From: Proteiniphilum acetatigenes DSM 18083
Lineage (GTDB): Bacteria; Bacteroidota; Bacteroidia; Bacteroidales; Dysgonomonadaceae
NCBI RefSeq assembly: GCF_000380985.1
Contig: NZ_KB905701.1
Coordinates: forward strand, 1-64,000
Length of the DNA: 64,000 nucleotides
Direction: 5' to 3'
Below the pieces are notes generated by a model. That model did no database searches. It was not told the DNA's origin and saw only the letters and a program-made list of their open reading frames with translations. Positions 1 through 8,177 of the stretch are shown here, piece after piece; position 1 is the first letter of the stretch; each line of letters begins with the position of its first letter. The position numbers were made by a program, and so were the translations under genes.

Positions 1-120
1 AGGACTGACCCCTATGGACTCTGCGATGGTTCGCTGGCTGTCACCATTTTTTATACCTAAATAAATCGCGTACCTTTGTTCTGAAGTTAACTGTTTGTAT
101 TTTTTTCTCATAAGCAACAT
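1..120 (-). CDS. IS30-family transposase, N-terminal fragment cut by the window edge
   Basis: Reading the minus strand from 120 (or the second ATG at 111) gives 40 open codons running off the window, including KQLTSEQRYAIYLGIKNG and SQRTIAESIGVSP. This is the N-terminal helix-turn-helix of IS30-type transposases, where LTxEQRYxI and an SxxTIAxxIGVS helix recognise the element ends. Only the DNA-binding part is visible, so whether the enzyme is intact cannot be judged. It places a mobile element at the left edge of the phage-like cassette. The start at 111 (MRKKYKQL) is the more usual one for the family; no clear ribosome binding site is visible. Confidence 0.72.
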   Translation of the reverse strand, partial: MLLMRKKYKQLTSEQRYAIYLGIKNGDSQRTIAESIGVSP

Positions 121-601
121 AATAGTTAATTTTAGGGAGACTTCGGTCTCCTTTTTCTTTTATGTTGCCGCTTGACTCTCCTCGGGGGCTTCGCGCCCCC
201 GGCCGTTAGGCAAACCCCCGCGGTGTTTTTCATGATTGTTTTGAAGAAATCATTTCAAAAAACAACACCCGGGTGTTGCACTTCTAAGTTGAACTTAGGG
301 GGGCCTCCTCATAAATTGATGAGGAGAATATAAGGGGAATATGAAGAGGAAATGAGGTGGTACAAGCCCCGGACCGGGCTTGCCCCGTGCCAAAGGGGGG
401 TAATGAAAATTTTGTTTCTATAATGAAATAGCCGGAAAATTATTATATTGCAGGTAATTCGTTTAATATCTGTTTCTTAGAGGTGTTTTTAATAATCTGC
501 CATGGGAGCGAAAGAAAACGGATGCCATGTATAGGGCCGTTATGTACGCCCCTTCCCCGCAATGGAAGGGATGATTTTATTTTAATACAAAAGAAGTTGA
601 T
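121..601. other. Gene-free block dense in hairpins
   Basis: No convincing reading frame is seen. The block holds a run of separate inverted repeats: GGGGGC/GCCCCC around 184-200; TTTTGAA/TTCAAAA at 239-245 and 254-260; the perfect palindrome CAACACCCGGGTGTTG at 263-278; CAAGCCC/GGGCTTG at 363-369 and 376-382; and CCCTTCC/GGAAGGG at 550-556 and 564-570, the last followed by a T-rich stretch and so terminator-like. Base composition swings from GC-rich (160-300) to AT-rich (400-480). It may contain the end of the IS element, an RNA, or old integration debris; nothing identifies it. Confidence 0.5.
135..156 (+). terminator. UUCG-capped hairpin with T-run
   Basis: GGAGAC (136-141) and GTCTCC (146-151) pair across a TTCG tetraloop and are followed by TTTTT. 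This is a classic intrinsic terminator shape on the plus strand. No plus-strand gene ends just before it, so it may instead insulate the IS element or belong to its terminal region. Confidence 0.6.
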
Positions 602-811
602 ATGAAGAATATTGATTTAACCGAATGGTTGGACTGGATTGACGGACAGGACGTGCTACTGAAAATGAACGTTGCCCCGCGCACGTTGCAACGGTGGCGT
701 ATCAACGGGCTGCTCCCGTATTCCAGGGTGAGCGGCAAATGCTACTACAAGAAGTCGGATATCATTGCTTTGCTAAATGAGAATTATAATAGGGAGAAAA
801 GTGAAAAGTGA
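602..811 (+). CDS. Small helix-turn-helix protein (excisionase-like fold)
   Basis: This is a 69-residue protein with a MerR/excisionase-like winged helix: LKMNVAPRTLQRWRINGLLPYS is the recognition region and GKCYYKKSDIIALL the wing and following helix. Such HTH_17-type proteins are common in Bacteroidetes mobile elements, where they act as recombination directionality factors or small regulators. The last codons (REKSEK) and the TGA stop lie inside a GTGAAAA heptamer array, so the true C-terminus may have been replaced by repeat sequence. The neighbouring transposase and phage-like genes support a mobile-element role; target and partner are unknown. Confidence 0.75.
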   Translation: MKNIDLTEWLDWIDGQDVLLKMNVAPRTLQRWRINGLLPYSRVSGKCYYKKSDIIALLNENYNREKSEK

Positions 812-849
812 AAAACTAAAAGTGAAAAGTGAGAAACCAAGAGTGAGGA
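801..849 (+). repeat. Heptamer array overlapping the stop codon
   Basis: Seven units in register: GTGAAAA, GTGAAAA, ACTAAAA, GTGAAAA, GTGAGAA, ACCAAGA, GTGAGGA. The stop codon of the upstream helix-turn-helix gene (809-811) is part of unit two. The spacer continues to 1055 as purine-rich degenerate sequence with several ACAAATG copies (around 880-960) and no reading frame. Confidence 0.8.
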
Positions 850-1055
850 TAGGGACGGTAACAGGATAATAGGAGGACAAATGAAGACAAATGGGTAAAA
901 ACAAGGCCAAACAGGGTCAAATGGGGACAGATAAGGAAAAACGAAGACAAATGACGACAAATTGACCGATTATTGCGCGACCCGTAGAGAATGGTGTCCT
1001 TTGCTTCCGGATAAGGCCAAGTCCGATTATGTCAAACTATTAAACAATTACAATT

Positions 1056-1700
1056 ATGGGAACAATTAAAAAAGGTATCCTGGGAGGTTTCTCCGGAAAA
1101 GTAGGGAACGTGGTTGGCGCCTCGTGGAAAGGTATCGACTACATCAGAAGTCTGCCCTCGAGCATCAGGAATCCGAGGACCCGGAAACAGGTCACGCAAC
1201 GGAACAAGTTTTCGTTGATGGGAAAATTTATGAGGGCAATTCTCCCGGTTATCCGGGTGGGATTCAAAAACAGCGCCGGTGCAAGTAACAGTGCTTTCAG
1301 TGCGGCCATGTCGTATAACATCAATAATGCCGTGAAAGGGGAGTATCCCGACTTCGGGATTGATTTCGCGAAAGTGGCTGTTGCAAGAGGTGGTTTGTAT
1401 GTCGCGAATAACGTGATTACCGTTTGTGAAGCCGGAAGGCTGAATTTTACGTGGGACACGGACGTGATCAATAACGCTTCGACTGCAGACCGGGCGATGA
1501 TTCTCGCCTATAACCCGGGCAGCCAGGAAGCAGTGTATGACCTGGAGGCCGGAACAAGAGGGGATGGCTCCGGATCATTGGCTTTGCCGCCTGCGTGGAA
1601 TGGTGAAGAGGTGGAAGCTTTTGTGGCATTCATCTCGGAAGATGGCGAGCTGGTATCTGACTCCGTGTACGCGGGCAGGCATGAAGTGGTGCCCGCATGA
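1056..1700 (+). CDS. DUF6266 family protein
   Basis: 214 residues. The N-terminus MGTIKKGILGGFSGKVGNVV followed by WKGIDYIRSLP and NPRTRKQVTQRNKF is the signature of DUF6266, a Bacteroidetes family of unknown function usually found in several copies near phage-like or repeat-rich loci. There is no signal peptide or membrane segment. The second half (from about 110) looks beta-rich (FTWDTDVINNAS, AMILAYNPGS, VEAFVAFISEDGELVSDSVY). It is followed by a good terminator and then by the small membrane protein and endolysin gene. A virion or tail-associated role is only inference from position. Confidence 0.8.
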   Translation: MGTIKKGILGGFSGKVGNVVGASWKGIDYIRSLPSSIRNPRTRKQVTQRNKFSLMGKFMRAILPVIRVGFKNSAGASNSAFSAAMSYNINNAVKGEYPDFGIDFAKVAVARGGLYVANNVITVCEAGRLNFTWDTDVINNASTADRAMILAYNPGSQEAVYDLEAGTRGDGSGSLALPPAWNGEEVEAFVAFISEDGELVSDSVYAGRHEVVPA

Positions 1701-1719
1701 CGGTGTTGTTATTCATTGG

Positions 1720-1748
1720 GAACCGCCCTGCCTTGGGGCGGTTCTTTT
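1720..1748 (+). terminator. Intrinsic terminator after DUF6266 gene
   Basis: GAACCGCCC (1720-1728) pairs perfectly with GGGCGGTTC (1736-1744), followed by TTTT. It lies 20 bases after the stop codon of the DUF6266 gene and before the next ATG at 1766. Confidence 0.88.
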
Positions 1749-1765
1749 ACTCACATTCTTAAACA

Positions 1766-2152
1766 ATGACAGATATGCTTCAAATAAACAGTGAATTGTT
1801 CCCTTTGCTTAGCTCGTTCATAGGCGGAGGGGCATTGGGGAGCCTGATTTCAACCGTGGTAAACCACAAGGAAAACAGGCGCATCAAGAAAAGCGACGCC
1901 ACCCGGTCGGAAGCGGCCGCCAAACGGGAGGATGCCTCCGCGGCGACGGAGATGATGGGACTGCTGGAACGTACCGTGGCGCTTTTTGAGTTGCTGCAGT
2001 CGCAGCGGACGGAAGATTACAGGAGGATTACCGCCTTGGAGAAAACGATGGAGACAGAGTTGGCGTGGCGGAAAGACGGGGATTACCACTATTGTGAAGT
2101 GGAGGATTGCAAGAATCGCAAACCGCCCATGGGGACGTTTAGGAGAGAGTGA
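1766..2152 (+). CDS. Small membrane/coiled-coil protein, holin-like position
   Basis: 128 residues. One hydrophobic segment (about residues 12-32, LFPLLSSFIGGGALGSLIST) is followed by a basic stretch, an alanine/glutamate-rich predicted coiled coil (about 45-95) and a C-terminal CEVEDCKNRKPP with two cysteines. The family is not recognised. Small one-helix membrane proteins directly before an endolysin gene are often holins or holin-like spacers in phage lysis cassettes; that is the suggestion here, from position and topology only. Its stop codon lies in a GTGAAAA heptamer, and the 24 bases to the next start are pure heptamer repeat. Confidence 0.6.
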   Translation: MTDMLQINSELFPLLSSFIGGGALGSLISTVVNHKENRRIKKSDATRSEAAAKREDASAATEMMGLLERTVALFELLQSQRTEDYRRITALEKTMETELAWRKDGDYHYCEVEDCKNRKPPMGTFRRE

Positions 2153-2176
2153 AAAACTAAAAACTAAAAACTAAAA
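2149..2176 (+). repeat. Heptamer array filling the whole spacer from stop to start
   Basis: Four units, GTGAAAA then ACTAAAA three times, run from the stop codon (TGA 2150-2152) to the base before the endolysin ATG at 2177. Every unit contains TGA or TAA. Confidence 0.85.
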
Positions 2177-3307
2177 ATGGACAAAAGGGTGTTTTTTGAT
2201 ACAATCGGGCGGTCGCTTTTCAATGGGCGACTGTCATTAAGCCGCAGGGACGGTATCGAGACAAAGTTAAGTGCGTTCGATGTTTATGGCATCACGGATG
2301 AGAGATGGCGCGCCTACATGCTTGCCACTTCGTACCACGAGACGGGCGGGACCATGCAGCCGGTGGAGGAGACCGGCAAAGGGAAGGGTAGGCCGTATGG
2401 AGAGAAGCGCAAGCAAGATGGCACGGTGTACACCTACCCCGACCGGTTGTATTTTGGCCGCGGCGATGTGCAACTGACCTGGTACGAGAATTATGAAAGG
2501 ATGGGGAAACTGTTGGGGTATCCTTTGTTGACGCATCCCGAACTCGCTTTAGAACCGGATATCTCGGCAAGGATCCTGGTAGAGGGGATGACGCGGGGAA
2601 GCTCCAACCGGGGAGACTTCACCGGGGTTTCGCTGGAAGATTATTTCAATGACCATACAGATGATCCGGTGAATGCCAGAAGGATTGTGAACGGCTTGGA
2701 CTGCGCGCGCCGGATTGCGGAATATCACAGGAAATTTTTAGAGGCCCTGAAGATAGCCTTTGTGGCCTTCGTCGCCGTCCTGCTGTTGCCGTCGGGATTG
2801 GCGGGATGCAAGCCGGGCCGGGTGGTGACCGAAAGGATTGTTACCCGCACCGACAGTTCCGCCGTGCAGATGTTGTCCGACAGTTTGTACCGGAAAGAGG
2901 CTCAAATTGCCTTCCTCCAAGCCGATGTAAAGCGGGCAAGGGCAGAGAATATCCGTCTCAGGAGCGAGACACGCCGGTACGAGATACAATATGACACAAC
3001 CGCTCCGGTGGACACGGTAACCGGGAAGCAGCGGGTGTTACGGGAAATCATTACATCCACCGGGATCCGCTACGGAAAAGTAACGGAAGAGGCCGAGGAG
3101 CGGCATGAGGAGATGTTCGCGGCACGTGAAAATTTCGCTGTTGAGGACAGGAACCGGGTTCTTACAGTGGATAAACAAACCCGTGAGGACAGGGCGTTGA
3201 AAGAGAAAACGACAACTCTCCGGTTTAATTACAAGCTTTTCCTGGCAGGAGTAGTAGCAGGAATGGTAATAGGTGTCGGAATGATGCGGCTATTGAAAGG
3301 TATTTGA
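2177..3307 (+). CDS. GH19 endolysin fused to a spanin-like lipobox/coiled-coil/membrane tail
   Basis: 376 residues. Residues 1-190 are a glycoside hydrolase family 19 (chitinase-like lysozyme) domain, with the catalytic glutamate in SYHETGG (E55) and the substrate-cleft signature YFGRGDVQLTWYENY (92-106). This family cleaves peptidoglycan in phage endolysins. Residues 193-211 are a hydrophobic segment ending in a lipobox-like LAGC (208-211). Then comes a charged stretch with VVTERIVTRTDS, a predicted coiled coil (about 225-270), another charged helical region to 345, and a C-terminal membrane helix (352-372). The second half resembles the separate lipoprotein/Rz-like proteins encoded after endolysins, here in one frame with the enzyme. 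The C-terminus overlaps the converging ATPase gene by 18 bases. Enzyme assignment is firm; the spanin comparison is inference. Confidence 0.8.
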   Translation: MDKRVFFDTIGRSLFNGRLSLSRRDGIETKLSAFDVYGITDERWRAYMLATSYHETGGTMQPVEETGKGKGRPYGEKRKQDGTVYTYPDRLYFGRGDVQLTWYENYERMGKLLGYPLLTHPELALEPDISARILVEGMTRGSSNRGDFTGVSLEDYFNDHTDDPVNARRIVNGLDCARRIAEYHRKFLEALKIAFVAFVAVLLLPSGLAGCKPGRVVTERIVTRTDSSAVQMLSDSLYRKEAQIAFLQADVKRARAENIRLRSETRRYEIQYDTTAPVDTVTGKQRVLREIITSTGIRYGKVTEEAEERHEEMFAARENFAVEDRNRVLTVDKQTREDRALKEKTTTLRFNYKLFLAGVVAGMVIGVGMMRLLKGI

Positions 3308-4453
3308 AAGTTCCGGCCACGGGAGGACTTCGCCGGATGAAGTGGAAAAACCGCGGTCACCGTTGTATATGACATGACAATCCTCCGGCCTGGTTTGTGA
3401 TAGCCTGGCCCAGACTTTAACGCCCTTGAAGTCATCGGGAGAGTAAGTGGCGCCTGATTTTATCTCGTAGGCTTTTTGTTTGCCTTTGACAGATACCAGG
3501 AGATCTACTTCGTTGCCCGTGCTGTCTCGCCAAAATGTGAGGCGGGGTATTTGTCCCACATGTAATGAGGCTTTTATAAATTCATTGATCACCATGTTCT
3601 CGAACAAGCCTCCCCGTAAAAAATGGGTAGATACCTGTGCTGCCTCCTCAATCTCCAGTAACGAGCATGCTAACCCGGTATCGTAGAAATAGAGTTTGGG
3701 CGATTTGACCAGCCGTTTGGCGTAATTTTGATGATCGGGTTTTAACAGGTAGAGTATATAGCTGGCTTCCAGTGTGGATAGCCAGGATTGAACGGTAGAT
3801 ACAGCGACTCCTGCTTCATTGGCAAGTGAGGAAAGATTAAGCAATTGTCCGATACGGCCGGCACATAGTTTGATGAACCGGATAAATTTACTCAGGTCTT
3901 CAATATTTTTCAACAACCGCAGGTCTTTCTCAACATAGGTTTGAATATAGTTTGGGTAGAAGTCGGCAGGATGAATGCTTTTATCGTAAATTCTTGGGTA
4001 TCCTCCATGAAAAATTTCTTCGTCGCTCGTTGACGGGGCTATGCCGGCTTGCTTTAACTCTTCGTGTGAAAGTGGTAATAACGTGAGGATGGCGGTCCTG
4101 CCCGCGAGCGATTGACTGATGGACTGCATCAGGAGGAAGTTCTGTGATCCGGCCAGGTAATACATTCCTTCCCTGTTCCCGTTGTCGACGTGCGTTTGCA
4201 AATAGGAGAATAAATCGGGTACGCGTTGCACTTCGTCGATGATGGTTTTATCGGAATAGGTGCGAAGAAAGCCCCGCGGATCATCTATCGCGAGCAGCCG
4301 ACTGTCAGGATCTTCCATGGAAACATACTTGTAACCTGCTAATGTCGATTTTAGTAACGTGGATTTTCCTGATTGCCTGGGCCCGGTAAGCGTCACAATA
4401 GGAAATTTGGCCCCCATTGCGATTAGTTTTTCGGATATGGTTCGATGTATCAT
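3290..4453 (-). CDS. AAA ATPase with DUF4143 C-terminal domain
   Basis: 387 residues from the start chosen at 4453 (MIHRTISEKL). Walker A is GPRQSGKST and Walker B TIIDEVQRVP, followed by the sensor-like LAGSQNFLLM. The C-terminal half contains LLNLSSLANEAGVAVSTVQSW (winged helix) and a PD-(D/E)XK-like FWRDSTGNEVDLLV...YEIKSG. This is the AAA_14/DUF4143 architecture, widespread in Bacteroidetes, of uncertain cellular role and sometimes linked to DNA or toxin modules. An upstream in-frame ATG at 4495 is rejected because it lies inside the promoter. The gene converges on the endolysin gene. Confidence 0.88.
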   Translation of the reverse strand: MIHRTISEKLIAMGAKFPIVTLTGPRQSGKSTLLKSTLAGYKYVSMEDPDSRLLAIDDPRGFLRTYSDKTIIDEVQRVPDLFSYLQTHVDNGNREGMYYLAGSQNFLLMQSISQSLAGRTAILTLLPLSHEELKQAGIAPSTSDEEIFHGGYPRIYDKSIHPADFYPNYIQTYVEKDLRLLKNIEDLSKFIRFIKLCAGRIGQLLNLSSLANEAGVAVSTVQSWLSTLEASYILYLLKPDHQNYAKRLVKSPKLYFYDTGLACSLLEIEEAAQVSTHFLRGGLFENMVINEFIKASLHVGQIPRLTFWRDSTGNEVDLLVSVKGKQKAYEIKSGATYSPDDFKGVKVWARLSQTRPEDCHVIYNGDRGFSTSSGEVLPWPELSNTFQ

Positions 4454-4465
4454 CTTTTTTTCTTG

Positions 4466-4496
4466 CAAATTTACGATTTGAAAATAAATCTGCAAA
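4466..4496 (-). promoter_or_regulatory. Bacteroidetes-type promoter for the ATPase gene
   Basis: On the minus strand TTTG (4493-4496), 19 bases, TAAATTTG (4466-4473): a full match to the primary-sigma consensus of Bacteroidetes. Transcription would begin only a few bases before the ATG at 4453, which fixes that start. Confidence 0.75.
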
Positions 4497-4580
4497 TTTT
4501 ATGACGTAAAAACTTAACCATTCCTTATCCGTGACTACTTGCCATATTTTGTATGTGCGGTTCTAAGATGGATATAATTG

Positions 4581-4614
4581 AACAGGAAAAGGTTTCACTC
4601 TTCCTTTTCCTGTT
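4581..4614 (-). terminator. Hairpin overlapping the 3' end of the wzz-like gene
   Basis: AACAGGAAAAGG (4581-4592) pairs with CCTTTTCCTGTT (4603-4614). The last codons of the wzz-like gene and its stop (4595-4597) lie within it. The T-tract after the stem is poor, so termination strength is uncertain. Confidence 0.5.
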
Positions 4615-5752
4615 TAACACCTTGTACCACTTCCGCTATGAAGGGTTTCGTAAATATCCATCCGATGGCGGTTACCAATCCCAGAAAGAGGAAGCCGGCT
4701 ATGATGATGGAACGCCGCGGGGCGCTTTTCTGTACCGGCACAACTACCGGTTCAATCACCGTAAGCACCGGTTTGGATTCCTTTACCGCCAGTTTGGCCT
4801 GCTCCAGTTGTTTGGCCAGTTCATTATAGACCGTAAATGCGATATCGTATTCGCTACGCAAACGCTGTTCGGTGGCGCGCGCCGAAGCGGTGGTCAATCC
4901 GCGGTTGGCGTCCTGGAAGATGGCGAGGCGATCCTGCTTTTGTTGAAAATCCTCTTGCGCTTCATCAAAACTTTGTTGCACGAACGCGAGGTTGTCTTCC
5001 ATTTTCTCCGACTTGAATGCCATCACGTATTGTTCCAATGTTTTGCGCACCTTATCGGTGATCCGCGCTGCCGCTTCGGCTTCGGGAAAAGTATAATCGA
5101 TAGTGATATACCCCTCTTTTGCGTTCAGATTCAGTTGCATCGATCCCTGGATTGCCTGGTATACCCGTTCTTCGTCTTTGTTAAGGGTAGGGAGGGACAG
5201 GCTGTCGGAAGGGTGCGCCTCTTCCTGCATATCGCTTCCGCGGATAGCGTTTATAAGCAGGAAAGGCAACCCGATGGTATATTTTTTGACGCTTCCTATA
5301 AGATTGAACGGCTGGTATTCTTTATTCGTATAGAAGTCGTACAGTGTGATCTCTTTGCCTTCAGACTTTTCCACTTTTATGGGGGTTTGCATGATCTCCC
5401 GGGTAAAAGGCACACTCTTCACGATCTGCGGATAAACGTTAGGAGAGAGGGTCTCCCCTCCGCTGGCCCCGGTACCGATATTGACACCCATCATGGCGGC
5501 AAGTCCGCCCAGGTTGCCCCCCGAGCCATCTTTTCCGCTCTGGGGAACGACCGTGCAATGCGCGGTATATTTTATCGGGGAGAAAAGGGCGACAAAGAGG
5601 CCTATCAGGAGGAAGATGCCGGTGGTCTTCAGGATAAACTTCCGTTTTACCCATAACTTCCGGAGAATCTCGGTTAGATCGATTTCATCGGTTGCCTCCT
5701 GCGATGGAATTAGGTTTCTATTATTATCCTCTGAATATTTTTCTTGTACCAT
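4595..5752 (-). CDS. Wzz-type polysaccharide chain-length determinant / co-polymerase
   Basis: 385 residues. A short cytoplasmic N-terminus with EIDLTEILRKLWVKRKFI leads to the first membrane helix (about 39-60, TTGIFLLIGLFVALFSPIKY). A large periplasmic, mostly helical domain with a long coiled coil follows (about 235-320), then a second membrane helix (about 345-365, IIIAGFLFLGLVTAIGWIF). This is the PCP/Wzz layout without a tyrosine-kinase domain. The protein sets chain length of exported polysaccharide together with the Wza-like protein encoded 17 bases upstream in the same direction. No glycosyltransferases follow; the locus ends here against unrelated genes, so the export pair may serve a remote biosynthetic cluster. 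Confidence 0.88.
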   Translation of the reverse strand: MVQEKYSEDNNRNLIPSQEATDEIDLTEILRKLWVKRKFILKTTGIFLLIGLFVALFSPIKYTAHCTVVPQSGKDGSGGNLGGLAAMMGVNIGTGASGGETLSPNVYPQIVKSVPFTREIMQTPIKVEKSEGKEITLYDFYTNKEYQPFNLIGSVKKYTIGLPFLLINAIRGSDMQEEAHPSDSLSLPTLNKDEERVYQAIQGSMQLNLNAKEGYITIDYTFPEAEAAARITDKVRKTLEQYVMAFKSEKMEDNLAFVQQSFDEAQEDFQQKQDRLAIFQDANRGLTTASARATEQRLRSEYDIAFTVYNELAKQLEQAKLAVKESKPVLTVIEPVVVPVQKSAPRRSIIIAGFLFLGLVTAIGWIFTKPFIAEVVQGVKQEKEE

Positions 5753-5769
5753 CTGTCTGCTTTGTTTGA

Positions 5770-8139
5770 TTATTTAACAAGGTTGCTGATCAACAGGGCG
5801 ATGGAAGCGATGGAAGTGGAGATACCCAGTATTCCCTGTAAAGACATCGGTTCCCTGTCGGGTTTCTCGGGAACCACGATCTCGCAGCCCGGTTCGATCC
5901 TTGCCCAGCGGCCGGTGGCGACCTTGCCGTTGGCGTAAATCACGAAAGGCTTGCTTTTCATTGCCAAACGTGAGTAGCCCCCTGCCTGTCGGATATAGCC
6001 GCCCAGCTTCAGATTTTTCTGGTAGGTGACGGTATTGGGATACATCACCCCCCCGGAGATTTTGACGGTGTTGTTGAACTGGGGAACGGTCAACACATCA
6101 CCCTCACGGAGGATGATATCGTCGGCCCCGCCAGGCCTCTTTAACGCCTTTTCCAGGTCGATCCCCACATACTGCACGGTGAGGTCGAGCTCATCGACAA
6201 AGGTAGAGTCTTTTTCCATCCGGGCGCGGGTCATCAGCGCCTTGCGGCCCCTTTCCATTTCATCGGGGGTAAGCCTGCGCAGCAGCCTGGCGCCTTTGGG
6301 ATAGGCGTATTCGGTCAAACCTCCCGCCCTTTCCACCAGTGAAGAGAGCCGCTCGTTCCGAGCCTTCTTGGCATAGCGGCCGCCGAAGAGTATTTCTCCG
6401 GAAATAGTGACATTTTCCTGGGCTTCGTAGCCGGGTGAGCGGCGCACCACGATCTGGTCGAACGGTTGCAGGACGAAAGTGGGGTCGCTCGAGACGATCT
6501 TCCCTTCCTCCAGGGTAAAGGTATATACTTCGCTCATCGTACGTGGGACGGTGGTGCTGGAGGGATCCTTGATGCGCCGGTAAACGTCGACCCGCGCCGT
6601 GGAGGCTTCTTCGCTCAATCCGCCCGCCCGCAGGAGTGCGTCTTCGATACGCATGTTCAGGGCGAAAGGGTAGTTACCCGGAGCCCGGACAGAGCCGCCG
6701 ACAGATACTGTAACACTATCTTCGAGAGAGAAGATGGAAGGGATATGGAGCCGATCATTCTTACGTAGTGGAATATCTGCGATCCGATTATTGAGTAGGG
6801 CCTCCAGATCGAATGACTCCATACTCTGCCTCAGATCATCCTGCTCACGATAGAGCAATGCACGTTGAAGATAAGCATCTCCTGTAGGTCCCAGGGCGAC
6901 TTCCACCAGATCGCGTACGGTTTTGATGCGGTCTCCCACAGCATACTTTCCGGGGCGTTCTATGGCTCCTGTGATCTCTACCATATTGGAAAATTTTTCA
7001 GAGATGCTGTCAACATCGATCTGATCTCCATCCTGCAGTTTGAAAGTAGCGTATTCAGGTTGATTGACGGTGAAAGCTTCCATCTCATGGATACCTCTTC
7101 TGAGCAGCGAGATATTAGCCCGGTAAGCATTGCCGCTAAATCCGCCGGCAAAGCGAATCAGATCTTCAAGCGTTTCATCTTCTCGCATCTCGTACCACAT
7201 GGGGCGTCTGATTTCTCCTGTGATTTGTGCCAGTGTACTATACGGTTCTACCATCACAATATCACCGTCATGAAGATTAATATCCTGGGTATTGTTACCC
7301 TTCATCAGATATTCGTATAAATCTACAGTTGCAACATTCCTGCCGGCACGGAAGATGCGGATATTACGTAGACTTCCTATCCTGGAAGGCCCTCCCGATA
7401 CATAGAGGGCATGGAATGCCGACGCGAAAGAGGATAGGGTATAGGTACCCGGAGTGGACACTTCGCCCATTACATTCACCTTAATGGTGCGCACATTGCC
7501 TACGGAGATGGCAAGGAATGTGCCGGGAGTGGAGGAGCCGAGATCGGAATAGATGGAAGAGAACTCGTTGCGTATTTTTGATTCGGCCTGTTGTACGTTA
7601 AGGCCGTTCAGCATGATCCTTCCTAAACCGGGTACAACAATATAACCGTCGGGCGTGATGGTATAACGCACGTTTAGTTCGGAATTACCCCACACATCGA
7701 TAATTACTTCATCACCGGGCCCCAGCACGTAGTTGGCCGGGGTGGGCATATTCATGTTGGGGGAGAAAGTGAGGTTGCCAGCGGTGAAAAAGTCCTGACC
7801 GTAAACCCGGTCTTCGGGCGCTGCCTGTACTGTTTGTGCCGTGATGACCGGTATCTCGGACATATCCCGGAAGCTTTTTTCCGAAGGGTCGTAGTTAGAT
7901 TCCACGCCGCCGTCGGTAACATTCTGCCTCTCTTCATACTGCGCACGGAGCCGTTGCAGTTGGGCGGTGGTGACTCCCTTTCTTTGCAGTTCTGTGAGTA
8001 TCTGCTGTTGCGACATGCCCGAGTTTTCGTACTTTCGCAACTCCTGTATGACCTGCTGGTCGCTCATCTGGGCAAACAGCCCGCAGGACAGGAAAAACAA
8101 TAACGTGATCAATACGGTAATCCTGGTCTCTCTATGCAT
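5770..8139 (-). CDS. Wza-like polysaccharide export protein with repeated SLBB domains
   Basis: 789 residues with a signal peptide (1-23). A helical region (about 25-75, DQQVIQELRKYENSGMSQQQ) precedes the polysaccharide export domain (about 130-215; NYVLGPGDEVIIDVWG). About six SLBB beta-grasp repeats follow, recognisable by recurrent G-x-V/I-x-x-P-G-x-Y and a downstream AGG: VNVMGEVSTPGTY, AQITGEIRRPMWY, VEITGAIERPGKY, VSVGGSVRAPGNY, VTISGEILFGGRY and VKISGGVMYPNTV. A hydrophobic C-terminal segment (GILGISTSIASIALLIS) may be the outer-membrane helix. The protein forms the outer-membrane channel for capsule or exopolysaccharide and is longer than E. coli Wza, as is usual in Bacteroidetes. Confidence 0.92.
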   Translation of the reverse strand: MHRETRITVLITLLFFLSCGLFAQMSDQQVIQELRKYENSGMSQQQILTELQRKGVTTAQLQRLRAQYEERQNVTDGGVESNYDPSEKSFRDMSEIPVITAQTVQAAPEDRVYGQDFFTAGNLTFSPNMNMPTPANYVLGPGDEVIIDVWGNSELNVRYTITPDGYIVVPGLGRIMLNGLNVQQAESKIRNEFSSIYSDLGSSTPGTFLAISVGNVRTIKVNVMGEVSTPGTYTLSSFASAFHALYVSGGPSRIGSLRNIRIFRAGRNVATVDLYEYLMKGNNTQDINLHDGDIVMVEPYSTLAQITGEIRRPMWYEMREDETLEDLIRFAGGFSGNAYRANISLLRRGIHEMEAFTVNQPEYATFKLQDGDQIDVDSISEKFSNMVEITGAIERPGKYAVGDRIKTVRDLVEVALGPTGDAYLQRALLYREQDDLRQSMESFDLEALLNNRIADIPLRKNDRLHIPSIFSLEDSVTVSVGGSVRAPGNYPFALNMRIEDALLRAGGLSEEASTARVDVYRRIKDPSSTTVPRTMSEVYTFTLEEGKIVSSDPTFVLQPFDQIVVRRSPGYEAQENVTISGEILFGGRYAKKARNERLSSLVERAGGLTEYAYPKGARLLRRLTPDEMERGRKALMTRARMEKDSTFVDELDLTVQYVGIDLEKALKRPGGADDIILREGDVLTVPQFNNTVKISGGVMYPNTVTYQKNLKLGGYIRQAGGYSRLAMKSKPFVIYANGKVATGRWARIEPGCEIVVPEKPDREPMSLQGILGISTSIASIALLISNLVK

Positions 8140-8177
8140 ATAGTCTTAGTTTTGTCGTTATAAATTTCTGTGGTGGT

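Noticed and set aside
4454-4495. Earlier ATG for the DUF4143 ATPase
   Set aside because: The codon lies within the -33 to -7 promoter region and would not be transcribed.
4553-5656. 367-codon plus-strand frame opposite the wzz-like gene
   Set aside because: It is the antisense shadow of a well-supported gene; the translation is basic and aromatic without any recognisable domain.
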